From NCBI RefSeq assembly GCF_943908415.1, contig NZ_CALTSY010000004.1, positions 41,693 to 105,692 of the forward strand: a DNA stretch of 64,000 bases. Reading direction: 5' to 3'. The stretch comes from an uncultured Anaerococcus sp. (GTDB taxonomy: Bacteria; Bacillota; Clostridia; Tissierellales; Peptoniphilaceae). A model generated the notes under the pieces. The model ran no database searches. It worked only from the letters and a program-made list of their open reading frames with translations, and had not been told where the DNA came from. The position numbers and the translations under genes are program-made. This document shows, in pieces, positions 44,516 through 53,474 of this stretch; the first letter of the stretch is position 1; each line of letters starts with the position of its first letter.

Positions 44516-44585
44516 AATATCCTCATTTCTTTGTTAGCCTAAAGTATTATACAGTAAAGCATTGTCTATACAACAAATAATCCTA

Positions 44586-45131
44586 TTAATTATAAAGTGC
44601 TCTTTGACCGCCTATTAATTTAGGACGGGACTTAAGGGCTGTCACTCTAGCCTTACCTATATATTTTTCTTCTAGTCTTAGTGGAACTTGTACAAATTTT
44701 ACATGCATGCCTATTTCAGTATCTCCAATGTCAATTCCTGCATCAGCTATTATATGCTCTATTACAACAGGATCTTGCATTTTATTATAGGCAGCTACAC
44801 TCATAGCTCCACCTGCATGAAGGGCTGGAATAACTGACACTATTTCAAAATCATGAGAAATAGCAACACTTCTTTCTACTACCAAGGCTCTATTTATATG
44901 CTCACAGCCTTGTACAGCTAGATTGATTTTCTTATTATTTAGTATTCTTAAGAATTCTTCAATTATAATATTACCTATCTCTTGAGAAGAGTCCTTGCCT
45001 ATATCTCCTCCAGCAATTTCACTTGAAGAAGCACCAAGTACTAGTATATCTCCCTCTTTAAGATTAGCTTCTGCTATCAGCTCATCTAAGGCTCTTTCTG
45101 CTTGCTCTTTGATTTTTTCTAGATTTTCCAC
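44586..45131 (-). CDS. YwlG/UPF0340 (TIGR01440) family protein
   Basis: A 181-residue protein of the TIGR01440 family with [32 protein letters not shown] and [12 protein letters not shown]. Function unknown. Start choice: ATG codons at 45152 and 45143 exist, but a perfect GGAGG at 45141-45137 lies just after them and 5 nt before a GTG at 45131, and the protein from there ([11 protein letters not shown]) aligns with the family's usual beginning. I therefore take GTG at 45131. Gap 44516-44585 to the next gene shows no clear terminator. Confidence 0.8.
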   Translation of the reverse strand: MENLEKIKEQAERALDELIAEANLKEGDILVLGASSSEIAGGDIGKDSSQEIGNIIIEEFLRILNNKKINLAVQGCEHINRALVVERSVAISHDFEIVSVIPALHAGGAMSVAAYNKMQDPVVIEHIIADAGIDIGDTEIGMHVKFVQVPLRLEEKYIGKARVTALKSRPKLIGGQRALYN

Positions 45132-45172
45132 TATTACCTCCATTTTTTCCAAATATTATTAATCTCTATAAA

Positions 45173-45217
45173 TAAAAAATGGTGCTAGATAATCTTTTAT
45201 TAATTTCTAAGCACCAA
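45173..45217 (-). terminator. Terminator of the srtB-ogg unit
   Basis: Stem TGGTGCT / AGCACCA with a long AT-rich loop and six T on the minus strand after the stop at 45232. Confidence 0.7.
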
Positions 45218-45231
45218 TTATAATACATATC

Positions 45232-46134
45232 TTATTTTCCGATTTTTTCTTCACGCCCGTAATAAAATAAATATTGTTGAGCATAGCCTGCTAGATCTCC
45301 AAAAATTTCTCTAGCATAATTATCTACTTGTTTTTTAGGAACTTCATGTCCTATAAATAGGGCTTCCATTACTCTTTTTATCCAAACGTCCACTGGAAAA
45401 GTCTCACGCCTGTGATAGGTAAATAAGAGGACACAATCAGCTACCTTTGGGCCAACTCCCGGTAGTTGCATTAATTTTTCTTTAAGTTCATCAGTTGGTA
45501 AAAGTTGGTCAGTCTCGTAGTCTAAAAATCCATCACTTATCATCTTGCTTGCTTCTACAATTCTCACATCACGAAAACCTACCCTAGCAAACTCCCTAAG
45601 CTCTAGGGGATCTAGCTCAGCAAGTGTATTTGCATCTGGAAAAGAATAGTATTTATTGCCCCTATATTCTCCAATAAAGTCTCCGTATCTTTCACTTATA
45701 ATCCTTATAGAGTTTTTAATCCTTGTTATTCCATTATTAGCAGATATTATAAAAGAAATAATTGTCTCAAACATTTCCTGGTTTAGGATTCTTATACCAT
45801 ATCCGTATTCTGTAGCTGTCTTTAAGGTATCATTGCTTGATAAAGAAGACTTAATTGCTTGATAATCAGTCCCTAGGTCAAAATAATCATAGAATATATC
45901 ATAAAATTCATTCAGACTAATATTCTTTATCAAAACATCATCTTCTCTCTCTAACACATTGATGATTTTGCCTAAAAATACTGCTGTATATGAACCGTCT
46001 TCTTCTACTATAAAGTTAAAGCATTGGCCACATTCAAAAATATGGGTTGGATTAAAGGAACTTGTTTGTAATACTAAGCCTTCACTAGTTTCCTTTATAT
46101 CTATAGATTCTTTGTTCTCAAATTTATATCTCAT
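45232..46134 (-). CDS. ogg: 8-oxoguanine DNA glycosylase (OGG1-type)
   Basis: A 300-residue base-excision repair enzyme that removes 8-oxoguanine opposite C. Domains: OGG_N-like (about 1-120, GQCFNF) and HhH-GPD. The helix-hairpin-helix LPGVGPKVADCVLLF with catalytic Lys, and FPVDVWIKRV with catalytic Asp, are intact. It overlaps the sortase stop by one base with GAGGG upstream of its ATG. An oxidative-damage enzyme fits an anaerobe exposed to air. Confidence 0.92.
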   Translation of the reverse strand: MRYKFENKESIDIKETSEGLVLQTSSFNPTHIFECGQCFNFIVEEDGSYTAVFLGKIINVLEREDDVLIKNISLNEFYDIFYDYFDLGTDYQAIKSSLSSNDTLKTATEYGYGIRILNQEMFETIISFIISANNGITRIKNSIRIISERYGDFIGEYRGNKYYSFPDANTLAELDPLELREFARVGFRDVRIVEASKMISDGFLDYETDQLLPTDELKEKLMQLPGVGPKVADCVLLFTYHRRETFPVDVWIKRVMEALFIGHEVPKKQVDNYAREIFGDLAGYAQQYLFYYGREEKIGK

Positions 46135-46925
46135 TATCTAACCCTCACTGCATGTACTGCAAGTCTTTGATCTGCATAATCGTATTGGCAAGTTGAAAGT
46201 GTAATAATCTGATCATCTGAATTAAAGTTTTCTTGTGGAAGGGATACTTCCGAATTACCCATCAATTGATTAAAATATGGAACTACATCATCTCTATTTG
46301 TAAAGTATAAAGTTCTATAAGCATAATCAGCTGGTATACCGTATGCTGAGAATATTCTATACTCACGAAGCTCATCTCTAGTACTTAGATATACTGTAGT
46401 ATGATTTTGGGCAAACTCTTGTTTCCTATACTGATCAAGTGGAGTAAACATAGAATTAATTTCCAGATGATGACCATATATAACTGTATTATCATCATTA
46501 AAATCTGGCTTATTATTCATATCTATAAAGAGTGAACCTGCTATATCATATTCCTTGCTTATACTCTTATGTAGATAAAAATCATTATCTGGCCCTTGTA
46601 AAATTGGATATGATATTCCCACATCTGGTATATCTATAAAGCCAACTATATCATCATTGTTATACTTTTGCTCAAGAGCTTGCATAATCTTAAAATAGTG
46701 CTGTTCTTTTTGAGTAAATGTATCCATTGATCCTGATGCATCTGAGCCGTTAGCATCTGCCCCAGATCCCATTTGATCTTCAACTTCTTTTACTATGCTT
46801 TCTATTTCCTTATTATTTTGTGAATTTGTTCTATAATCAAGTAGTCTTTTTCCTAGTATTGCAAGGGATCCTAATATTATAAGTATTAGGAAAAACCTAA
46901 TGACACTCATCACTTTAGATTTCAT
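46134..46925 (-). CDS. srtB: Class B sortase
   Basis: A 263-residue membrane-anchored transpeptidase: N-terminal membrane helix (about 8-25), Gly/Ser/Asp-rich linker (about 50-67), then a sortase B domain with catalytic His in YGHH, Cys in TLSTCQYDY and Arg in DQRLAVHAV. It would attach surface proteins to peptidoglycan. No sorting-signal substrate gene is adjacent, so it may serve proteins encoded elsewhere. GGTGG lies 4 nt before the ATG. Co-transcribed with ogg. Confidence 0.92.
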   Translation of the reverse strand: MKSKVMSVIRFFLILIILGSLAILGKRLLDYRTNSQNNKEIESIVKEVEDQMGSGADANGSDASGSMDTFTQKEQHYFKIMQALEQKYNNDDIVGFIDIPDVGISYPILQGPDNDFYLHKSISKEYDIAGSLFIDMNNKPDFNDDNTVIYGHHLEINSMFTPLDQYRKQEFAQNHTTVYLSTRDELREYRIFSAYGIPADYAYRTLYFTNRDDVVPYFNQLMGNSEVSLPQENFNSDDQIITLSTCQYDYADQRLAVHAVRVR

Positions 46926-47009
46926 CTTACCACCTTTAAAATTTTCTTACTATTAGTATAATATACCATAATGAAGTAATTATGGAAATTTAATTTTAGG
47001 AGAGAATAA

Positions 47010-47243
47010 ATGAAAGATTATAAATTATATGTAGGTACAATTTGCCCTTACTGTGCTAAGGTTGAAAAGTTTATGGAAGAAGAAAATATAAGCGTAGAAG
47101 TTGTAAATATCGAACAAAACAGAGATGAAATGAGAAAACTAATTGAAGAAGGTGGAAAAAGACAAGTTCCATGCCTATATCATGATGGAGAATACTTATA
47201 CGAATCTGACGATATTATAGAATTCCTAAGGGAAAATAAATAA
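47010..47243 (+). CDS. Glutaredoxin-like protein
   Basis: A 77-residue thioredoxin-fold protein with the dithiol active site CPYC, a cis-Pro in RQVPCL and a C-terminal ESDDIIEFL helix. It reduces disulfides or mixed thiols in the cytoplasm; in glutathione-poor anaerobes the physiological thiol is uncertain. TAGGAGAG precedes the ATG. It is 47 bp before a HAD phosphatase gene, possibly in one unit. Confidence 0.9.
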   Translation: MKDYKLYVGTICPYCAKVEKFMEEENISVEVVNIEQNRDEMRKLIEEGGKRQVPCLYHDGEYLYESDDIIEFLRENK

Positions 47244-47290
47244 TTCTCATATATTTTGCTCAGTTAAGAATAAATTTGTAAGGGGCAAAT

Positions 47291-48109
47291 ATGATTAGAT
47301 TAATAACTTCTGATATAGACGAAACTCTAGTAGATGATGTAAAGAATGTACCAGAAAAAAATAGACTTGCTATAGCAAAAGCTGAGCAAAAGGGCGTAAG
47401 GGTAATGCTTGCCACAGGACGTGGTCCTTATGAATTAATGGATATCCCTGAACAAGCAGGTATTGTTCGTGATGATAGGTTTATAATCTGTTGTAACGGA
47501 GCAATTATATTACGTGCTGAAGATCATAAAATAGTGGACTCTTTACCCTTGGATTTTAAATATGCAAAAAGGATTTTTGATTATGCATATGAACATAAGT
47601 TAGAATTTTTTATATATACCCTAGATAAAAAATATGCTATTAACCTTGATCCAATAGAAAAGGCCAATGAATATACCAACGATACAAATGTAGAGATAAT
47701 CAAAGGCGATAATATAGATTTTTTAAAAGATAAGCTGATTTTAAAGGCAATAATTAAGAATTCTGACATTGACTTTTTGCACTCATTAGAAGTTGATGTT
47801 GCATATATAACAGAATATGATGTTGAGATTGCTTATTCATCAGATCTTTATATGGAGATAAATGCAAAAGGTGTTGACAAAGGCTTAGCCCTAAAAAAGC
47901 TATGTGACTATTATAAGATAGATATTAGTGAAAGCCTAGCTATAGGCGATAACTACAACGATGTAGCTATGATAGAAGATGCAGGTATAGGTGTAGCAGT
48001 TGCTAATGCTCACCTGCAAGTAAAGGAAGCCTCCGATTATGTAACAAAGGCTGATAACAACCAAGGGGCTGTTGCTGAAGCAATAGAAAAATTTGTTTTA
48101 GATAATTAA
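47291..48109 (+). CDS. Cof-type HAD-IIB phosphatase
   Basis: A 272-residue haloacid dehalogenase-type hydrolase: motif I TSDIDETLV (nucleophile Asp), motif II LATGRGP, a C2 cap (about 85-185), motif III Lys in GVDKGLALKKL, motif IV IGDNYNDVAMIEDA. Such enzymes dephosphorylate sugar phosphates or cofactors; specificity unknown. AAGGGG precedes the ATG at 47291. It ends in a strong bidirectional terminator. Confidence 0.92.
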   Translation: MIRLITSDIDETLVDDVKNVPEKNRLAIAKAEQKGVRVMLATGRGPYELMDIPEQAGIVRDDRFIICCNGAIILRAEDHKIVDSLPLDFKYAKRIFDYAYEHKLEFFIYTLDKKYAINLDPIEKANEYTNDTNVEIIKGDNIDFLKDKLILKAIIKNSDIDFLHSLEVDVAYITEYDVEIAYSSDLYMEINAKGVDKGLALKKLCDYYKIDISESLAIGDNYNDVAMIEDAGIGVAVANAHLQVKEASDYVTKADNNQGAVAEAIEKFVLDN

Positions 48110-48145
48110 AAAGAACCGACTATAAAATTCTAGTCGGTTCTTTTT
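48108..48145. terminator. Bidirectional terminator
   Basis: Perfect 15 bp stem AAAAAGAACCGACTA / TAGTCGGTTCTTTTT between the HAD gene and the convergent small membrane gene; T-runs on both strands. Confidence 0.9.
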
Positions 48146-48416
48146 AATTATACCAATACTTATTGACAAAGAAGTTTTTATATACTAAATATATTAGCCC
48201 TCCACCAATAGCTACCGGTAATAATTTGATAATCAGTCCAAGGCCTAGTCCCAATACTAAAATAGGTAGGAATATTACTCCAGCTATTATTAAAAATGGT
48301 AAGGCCAAAGTTAGACCTAATAACTTAAATATGAGTCTAAGTCCAGCAAATATTAACTTAAAAATAATAGAAAAAGCAAAAGCTCCTACTATAAATATTA
48401 AAATTGTACTTAACAT
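48144..48416 (-). CDS. Small hydrophobic membrane protein
   Basis: A 90-residue, almost wholly hydrophobic protein with three to four membrane helices, Gly/Leu/Ile-rich (LGLGLGLIIKLLPVAIGGG), ending in a short aromatic tail NKYWYN. No family recognised. The stop lies inside the bidirectional terminator. AGGAAGG precedes the ATG at 48416, supporting expression. Confidence 0.6.
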   Translation of the reverse strand: MLSTILIFIVGAFAFSIIFKLIFAGLRLIFKLLGLTLALPFLIIAGVIFLPILVLGLGLGLIIKLLPVAIGGGLIYLVYKNFFVNKYWYN

Positions 48417-48492
48417 ATATAAACCTTCCTATCATATGTATTTATTATCTTAAATCTACTATACTATATTTTAAATATTTTTAAAGATTATT

Positions 48493-48525
48493 TAAAAAAA
48501 TAAAGCTTCCATATAGAAGCTTTAT
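48493..48525 (-). terminator. Terminator of the ferritin-mutarotase unit
   Basis: 10 bp stem ATAAAGCTTC / GAAGCTTTAT with six to seven T on the minus strand, overlapping the stop at 48522. Confidence 0.85.
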
Positions 48526-49229
48526 AAAATTACCTTAATTTTTATATCCTGTATAAAGTCCTCTCCAGCCTCTAATTTGTAAGCATCCCTTTTGCTATCA
48601 CTAAATGCTATGGATTTATAAGTAGGCTCTACACAAATATAATCTCCCTTAAAATCAGACCAAAATACAAATTCATTGATATTTTGGCCAGCTTCAACCA
48701 CTATTTCCTTGCCATTAGCAACAAAGCTTGCTATCTTTGACTTATCTACTATACTATTCTCTAGTTTAGACTTATCTATTGTACTATCGTTTATAGATAT
48801 AGGGCCTTGGTCAACATAAAAATATGGGTGAAAGCCAGGAGCTACAAGAATTCTTTGCTTAGACTTATTTTTTATAGTTAAGCTCGCATATAAATCTGAT
48901 TTATCAAGCTTATATTCTAATAAAAACTTAACATTCTCATAAGATTCACTTCCATCTAAGCTTAATTTTGCAAAATCATTTCTATATTCTACAATTTCCC
49001 AGTCAAGGTCTCTACAAAAACCATGCTTATCTAGCTCATTTAAAATCTTATCTTCACCGAAGTTAGGGGCACACACATGCATGCCTCCCCTTAACTTAAG
49101 CTGATCATCTATTTTTACCATTAGTTTTGGGAAAAGAATAGATTTGTCCTTAACTTCAAAATTGTCTACATAAGCTCCATTAGAGTTGATTTGTATATGC
49201 GAGATAGAATTCTCTAAAGTTACTTTCAT
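48522..49229 (-). CDS. Aldose 1-epimerase/hexose-6-phosphate mutarotase-like protein
   Basis: A 235-residue beta-sandwich protein of the galactose mutarotase-like fold: RGGMHVCAPNFG, HGFCRDLDWEI (His of the active site), GFHPYFYV and a late Glu in EAGEDF. It probably interconverts sugar anomers; the substrate is unknown. It starts 4 bp after the ferritin stop, so the two share a transcript, though no functional link is evident. Shorter than galM proteins (about 300+), nearer to the D-hexose-6-phosphate type. Confidence 0.8.
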   Translation of the reverse strand: MKVTLENSISHIQINSNGAYVDNFEVKDKSILFPKLMVKIDDQLKLRGGMHVCAPNFGEDKILNELDKHGFCRDLDWEIVEYRNDFAKLSLDGSESYENVKFLLEYKLDKSDLYASLTIKNKSKQRILVAPGFHPYFYVDQGPISINDSTIDKSKLENSIVDKSKIASFVANGKEIVVEAGQNINEFVFWSDFKGDYICVEPTYKSIAFSDSKRDAYKLEAGEDFIQDIKIKVIL

Positions 49230-49233
49230 AACT

Positions 49234-49740
49234 TTACTGGATTTGAGGTTCTTGGGCTGGTGCTCTTTGACCTAATTCTTGATCTAGCATATAAATAGAA
49301 TGCCAATCATCTCCAACTCTTTCAAGTCTTGTAATCATCTTTGTGAAGTTTTCTTCTTCTTCTACTTGTTCATCTATATACCATTGGATAAAAGAGAATA
49401 CTCTAGCATCTTCATCTCTTGCAGCATTGGAAATTTTTGTAATTCTCTTTGTAACTTCTTTTTCATGGTCTAAAGCTGTTTTTAATACCTCTAGTATAGA
49501 TCCATAATCATCTTTTGGCTCTTTAATAGCTGTATAGTGAGGTTTATATCCTACTGATTGTAAGAATTTTCTCATACCTTCACCATGCATAATTTCTTCT
49601 TCTACTTGGATATCCATCCATGTTGTAAATCCATCTAGGTCTAAATCATCAGTATATGCACTCATCGCCTTATAAATATATGCTGATTCAAACTCAAAGT
49701 TCATTTGCTCATTTAATAAATCTAATACATTTTCACTCAT
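49234..49740 (-). CDS. ftnA: Bacterial non-heme ferritin
   Basis: A 168-residue four-helix ferritin that stores iron as ferric mineral. Ferroxidase ligands are visible in NFEFESAYIY, QVEEEIMHGEGM (Glu, ExxH) and the later EQVEEE on helix D. FtnA-like length. AGAGG precedes the ATG at 49740, which overlaps the upstream small gene by 8 bp. Besides the VOR fusion protein this is the second diiron four-helix protein in the window. Confidence 0.94.
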   Translation of the reverse strand: MSENVLDLLNEQMNFEFESAYIYKAMSAYTDDLDLDGFTTWMDIQVEEEIMHGEGMRKFLQSVGYKPHYTAIKEPKDDYGSILEVLKTALDHEKEVTKRITKISNAARDEDARVFSFIQWYIDEQVEEEENFTKMITRLERVGDDWHSIYMLDQELGQRAPAQEPQIQ

Positions 49741-50044
49741 TTTTATCTACCTCTTTCATTTCTAAGTACTTATCATACAAGACATATATACCATAGAATT
49801 TGATATGATTTTCTATAAAGATAGAAGTAATCTTTGGTATAGCGTCAAGCTTAATAGGTACTGTGAAGGAGTTTTTAGAAAGGCTTATTCCATCTTCGGC
49901 AAGTAAACCCTTATCCTTAATCAAATTAAATATGCTTTTTACATCTTTCTTATCTAGATATTTGCCCATATCAAAGGTTACTGGGAATATTGCTCCCAGA
50001 TTATCCTTATCTTCTATATTTTTAATCAAAGATATATTATCCAT
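49733..50044 (-). CDS. Hypothetical 103-residue protein
   Basis: A small soluble protein (MDNISLIKNIED...) with alternating strand/helix segments and the block FPVTFDMGKYLDKKDVKSIF; I do not recognise it, although the layout suggests a small alpha/beta (ACT-like) regulatory domain. I start at the ATG at 50044 with GAGGTG upstream; a longer frame to 50176 would run through the queH terminator and gene end. It overlaps ferritin by 8 bp, implying coupled translation. Confidence 0.65.
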   Translation of the reverse strand: MDNISLIKNIEDKDNLGAIFPVTFDMGKYLDKKDVKSIFNLIKDKGLLAEDGISLSKNSFTVPIKLDAIPKITSIFIENHIKFYGIYVLYDKYLEMKEVDKNE

Positions 50045-50087
50045 AAACAGCACCTCATTCTCTATTACTAAAGATACCCAATTAGAA

Positions 50088-50116
50088 TAAAAAAACACAG
50101 ATTTTAAAATCCGTGT
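50088..50116 (-). terminator. Terminator of queH
   Basis: 11 bp stem ACACGGATTTT / AAAATCTGTGT and seven T on the minus strand, immediately after the queH stop at 50118. Confidence 0.85.
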
Positions 50117-50117
50117 C

Positions 50118-50753
50118 TTAATTAGGCTGATTTTGCCTGTATTCTTGCATTTCCTTATAGGAAAAAATACATCCACAATAGGATTGCCTGTATAGTTCGT
50201 ACTGTTTTGATAAATCTATGGAAATCTTGTAGCCATTTCTCTTTTTAAAGTCTGAATATAGGTATTTTATCCCATATTTTTCTTCTAAGTCTTTGCCTAT
50301 TTCATTAAGCCATCTAGAATTTTTATAGGGAGATATAGAAAGAGTTGTACAAAAATAATCATATCCATGCTCTTTTGCATATTTTGCTGTTGCCTCTAGT
50401 CTTAGTTTATAGCAATCATAGCAAGCCTCTCCCCCCTCTGAACTATCTTTTCTTTTTTTTGCAATATCAGCAAAGTCTCTAACATCGTTGTCTGGAACTA
50501 TGATTTTTCCATCAAGTCCCATGCGTTTAGCTAAAATTTTGACTTGGTCTGTTCTTTTATCTAATTCATTTCTAGGATATATCATAGGATTATAGTAAAA
50601 CATATCTATTTCAAAATCATCCTTAATCCTATACATCACAGTAGTAGAACATGGGGCACAGCAAACCTGCATCAAAAGTTTAGGCTTTATGCCTTCTTTC
50701 TTATTATTATCTATAATTTTTTCCATCTCTAGGTTGTAATTTTTATTATTCAT
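50118..50753 (-). CDS. queH: Epoxyqueuosine reductase QueH
   Basis: A 211-residue enzyme reducing epoxyqueuosine to queuosine in tRNA, the last step of Q synthesis. The non-canonical reductase signatures are present: CCAPCST, an EACYDCYKLR pair, TTLSISPYKN and SYCGCIFS, whose Cys residues bind a [4Fe-4S] cluster and a second metal. No other queuosine genes are in the window, so Q or its precursor may be salvaged. The start at 50753 has a weak Shine-Dalgarno. Confidence 0.93.
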   Translation of the reverse strand: MNNKNYNLEMEKIIDNNKKEGIKPKLLMQVCCAPCSTTVMYRIKDDFEIDMFYYNPMIYPRNELDKRTDQVKILAKRMGLDGKIIVPDNDVRDFADIAKKRKDSSEGGEACYDCYKLRLEATAKYAKEHGYDYFCTTLSISPYKNSRWLNEIGKDLEEKYGIKYLYSDFKKRNGYKISIDLSKQYELYRQSYCGCIFSYKEMQEYRQNQPN

Positions 50754-50780
50754 AATACTTACTATACCATTTTAAGCAAT

Positions 50781-50806
50781 AAAAAAGCACATACAAATGT
50801 ATGCGC
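50781..50806 (-). terminator. Terminator of rplM-rpsI
   Basis: Stem GCGCATACA / TGTATGTGC (one wobble) and six T on the minus strand after the rpsI stop. Confidence 0.85.
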
Positions 50807-50823
50807 CTTGTAATTTCTTGATA

Positions 50824-51216
50824 TTATCTCTTTGAGAATTGTGAAGATTTTCTTGCCTTTTTTTGACCTGGTTTGTATCTTTCCTTTTTACGTGGGTCAC
50901 GTGTAAGGAATCCTGCTCTTTTAAGAGCTTGTCTATAATCAGGGTTTACTTCAAGAAGTGCTCTAGCTATAGCATGTCTGATAGCTCCAGCTTGTCCATT
51001 ATATCCTCCACCATTTACATTAACTTTGATATCAAAGCTATTTTCATTTTCTGTAAGAGTTAGTGGTGATTTTGCAATGATTCTTAAAGTTTCAAAGTCA
51101 AAATATTCTGCTATATCTTTACCATTTACTAGGATATTTCCGCTACCTGGTTTCATTGTAACTCTGGCAACAGAAGTTTTTCTACGTCCTGTTGATTGAA
51201 TAATTGTATCTGCCAT
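50824..51216 (-). CDS. rpsI: 30S ribosomal protein S9
   Basis: A 130-residue ribosomal protein: [10 protein letters not shown] near the start, [19 protein letters not shown] in the middle and the basic C-terminus [26 protein letters not shown] tail that reaches the P-site tRNA. It follows rplM by 10 bp, the universal L13-S9 pair. A GGAG ribosome-binding site precedes the ATG. Confidence 0.98.
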   Translation of the reverse strand: MADTIIQSTGRRKTSVARVTMKPGSGNILVNGKDIAEYFDFETLRIIAKSPLTLTENENSFDIKVNVNGGGYNGQAGAIRHAIARALLEVNPDYRQALKRAGFLTRDPRKKERYKPGQKKARKSSQFSKR

Positions 51217-51226
51217 GTAAATCTCC

Positions 51227-51667
51227 TTACTTTAATTCCAATTTTTCAGGCATTTGAGCTTCGTGATTGTGGTCTGGTCCTACTACAACTCTAAGTTTTT
51301 TAGCCATTTGGCGACCTAATTTGTTGTGTGGAAGCATACCAACAACAGCGTGTTCAACGATTCTTTCTGGGTGTTTTTCCATCATATCTTTGTAAGATGT
51401 GATTTTAAGACCTCCAGTGTATCCTGAATATCTCTTGTATTCTTTTTGGTCTACTTTGTTACCTGTAAGTTTGATCTTATCAGCATTTACAATAATTACA
51501 TAATCTCCAGTATCAATGTTTGGAGTAAATGTAGCTTTGTGTTTTCCTCTTAAGATTGCTGCAACTTGGCTTGCTAGACGACCTAGCACCATGCCTTCTG
51601 CATCTACAACATACCATTTTCTATCAATGTTAGATGCACTTGCAGTGTAAGTTTTTTGATATTTCAT
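51227..51667 (-). CDS. rplM: 50S ribosomal protein L13
   Basis: A 146-residue ribosomal protein: [38 protein letters not shown] and [12 protein letters not shown] are diagnostic. I start at the ATG at 51667, 7 nt after GGAGG; a TTG three bases earlier is less likely. A structured leader upstream suggests autogenous control. Confidence 0.98.
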   Translation of the reverse strand: MKYQKTYTASASNIDRKWYVVDAEGMVLGRLASQVAAILRGKHKATFTPNIDTGDYVIIVNADKIKLTGNKVDQKEYKRYSGYTGGLKITSYKDMMEKHPERIVEHAVVGMLPHNKLGRQMAKKLRVVVGPDHNHEAQMPEKLELK

Positions 51668-51670
51668 CAA

Positions 51671-51820
51671 TATTCCTCCTATAAAAATTTTCGCCTATCA
51701 CATTTGGACACCGCAACTGATAGGTGGCGGCTGTACTCGTCCTGACATTTATTTTTAAAATCGCTTACAGGAAGCGCGATTTGACCGAAAAGTTTCATAA
51801 AAGAAACTTAATGATCGACT
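51671..51820 (-). promoter_or_regulatory. Structured L13-type mRNA leader upstream of rplM
   Basis: The 5' UTR of about 150 nt folds into three hairpins on the minus strand: GTTTC/GAAAC (51807-51792), AAATCGC-rich stem (51782-51758), and CCTATCA/TGATAGG (51724-51694) next to GGTGTCC. Its place and size fit the autoregulatory L13 leaders of Firmicutes (Rfam L13_leader); not checked against the covariance model. Confidence 0.65.
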
Positions 51821-51825
51821 GCTTT

Positions 51826-51854
51826 ATATTACTACAAATTCTGGCTTTTGTCAA
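51826..51854 (-). promoter_or_regulatory. Promoter of rplM-rpsI
   Basis: On the minus strand, TTGACA (51854-51849), 17 bp spacer, TAATAT (51831-51826). Its -35 abuts the potC stop codon at 51856. Confidence 0.75.
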
Positions 51855-51855
51855 C

Positions 51856-52653
51856 TTATGATGGGATAAATGTAGTATTTGCTTTACCCTTACCAAATAT
51901 TGCCTTTCTATTTTGTAACAATAAGAAAATAAATACAATTACAAAAATTATGGCAGACAATGCATTTATAGCTGGGTTGATCCCTCTTCTTGCCATACCA
52001 TATATAGTCATGGATAGGTTTGAAACTCCATTGCCTGACGTAAAGTATGAGATGGCAAAATCATCTATGGATAGGGTAAATGATATTAGGGCTCCTGCTA
52101 GTATACCATTTTTGATATTTGGAATAAGGACCTTTCTTACTGCATAAGATGGCGTTGCCCCAAGGTCTAGGGCTGCTTCTACGATGTTTTTATCCATAGA
52201 CTCCACAGCTGGGAGCACTGTCAATACAACATATGGTATACAAAACATGATATGGGATAGGATCATGGTTAGATAACCTAGCTGTAATTTCAAAAAACCA
52301 TAAAGACCCATAAGTGAAATTGCAGTTATGATATCTGGGTTTAATACAGGAAGATAGTTAACATTTAAAATCATGTTTTTCCTTTTGCCACGTAATTCGG
52401 AAATACCTATGGCAGACAACGTTCCTAAAAAAGTTGCAATTATTGTAGCAACTACTGCAACTATTAGTGTAGTTCTTACAGCTGATATAATCTCTGGATT
52501 ATTAAATAACTCTACATACCAATCAGTAGTAAAGCCTGCCCATTTGCCTCGTAGCTTACTATCGTTAAAGGAAAAAACTATCATTACAGCTATAGGTGCA
52601 TATAGGAATATAAAAACCAGGATTGTATATATTCTTTCAATTGCTTTTCTCAT
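51856..52653 (-). CDS. potC: Spermidine/putrescine ABC transporter permease PotC
   Basis: A 265-residue six-helix permease of a polyamine ABC importer. The coupling loop AALDLGATPSYAVRKVLIPNI and FLYAPIAVMIVFSFND opening are typical of PotC. It overlaps potB by 4 bp and ends the potDABC operon. No terminator is seen after it; the stop runs into the rplM promoter. Confidence 0.92.
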   Translation of the reverse strand: MRKAIERIYTILVFIFLYAPIAVMIVFSFNDSKLRGKWAGFTTDWYVELFNNPEIISAVRTTLIVAVVATIIATFLGTLSAIGISELRGKRKNMILNVNYLPVLNPDIITAISLMGLYGFLKLQLGYLTMILSHIMFCIPYVVLTVLPAVESMDKNIVEAALDLGATPSYAVRKVLIPNIKNGILAGALISFTLSIDDFAISYFTSGNGVSNLSMTIYGMARRGINPAINALSAIIFVIVFIFLLLQNRKAIFGKGKANTTFIPS

Positions 52654-53474
52654 ACTATATCCCCCTCTAAGTCCCTACCAAATCTTCTTTGTATAGCAAG
52701 GGCCAGGATTAATATAGCCATCAAAATTATAGCTGTTGCTGAACCAAATCCCCAATCTCCAGTAAAGCTAAATTGCTGGTCTATAAGATTACCTATCATA
52801 TATACCTTTTGTCCTCCTAGTAAGTTGGAAACTACAAAAGTAGATATAGCTGGTATAAATACCATGATAATACCAGTATAGACTCCCGGCAATGAGAGCG
52901 GAAATATGACCTTTCTAAAGATGGTCTTCATATCAGCACCTAAGTCTAGACCCGCATCAATTAAATTAGGGTCCACTTTTCTAAGAGCATTATAGATTTG
53001 GATTACCATAAAGGGCAAAAATTCATAAATCATCCCAAGAATTACAGCTTTTGGAGTATACATAATCCCCAGAGGATTACCTCCAAGTGATACTATAAAT
53101 CTGTTTAAAACTCCATTCCTACCTAAAAGAGTTATCCATCCATAGGTTCTTAGCAAAAGATTGATCCACATAGGCATTATAAAGACAAAAATTAGTGATG
53201 AGGCAATTCTCTCATCCATTCTTGAAATTATATAGGCAACTGGATAACCTATTATAAGACAACCCAGGGTTGCCAAAAAAGCAATAAGTAGGGTAACTCC
53301 TAGCATCTTTAAATAAAGTGGCTCAAAAAATCTCTTATAATTTATAAAAGAAAAATTAAAATTCTCAAAGGCTATGGATTCTGAACCATTAAATGAATAG
53401 AGGAGTATGAGTATTATAGGTAAGATTATAAAAACTCCTGCCCAAACAAGGTATATGTTTAGATATTTTTTCAT
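52650..53474 (-). CDS. potB: Spermidine/putrescine ABC transporter permease PotB
   Basis: A 274-residue permease with six helices, GWITLLGRNGVLN and the coupling loop AGLDLGADMKTIFRKVIFPLS, typical PotB. It overlaps potA and potC by 4 bp each. Confidence 0.92.
   Translation of the reverse strand: MKKYLNIYLVWAGVFIILPIILILLYSFNGSESIAFENFNFSFINYKRFFEPLYLKMLGVTLLIAFLATLGCLIIGYPVAYIISRMDERIASSLIFVFIMPMWINLLLRTYGWITLLGRNGVLNRFIVSLGGNPLGIMYTPKAVILGMIYEFLPFMVIQIYNALRKVDPNLIDAGLDLGADMKTIFRKVIFPLSLPGVYTGIIMVFIPAISTFVVSNLLGGQKVYMIGNLIDQQFSFTGDWGFGSATAIILMAILILALAIQRRFGRDLEGDIV

Noticed and set aside
45132..45152. ATG starts at 45152 or 45143 for the YwlG-family gene
   Set aside because: The best Shine-Dalgarno (GGAGG, 45141-45137) lies downstream of or within these codons and is correctly spaced for the GTG at 45131.
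49733..50176. 147-residue form of the small gene before ferritin
   Set aside because: The extra 44 residues would be translated across the queH terminator and the end of queH; the ATG at 50044 has its own ribosome-binding site.
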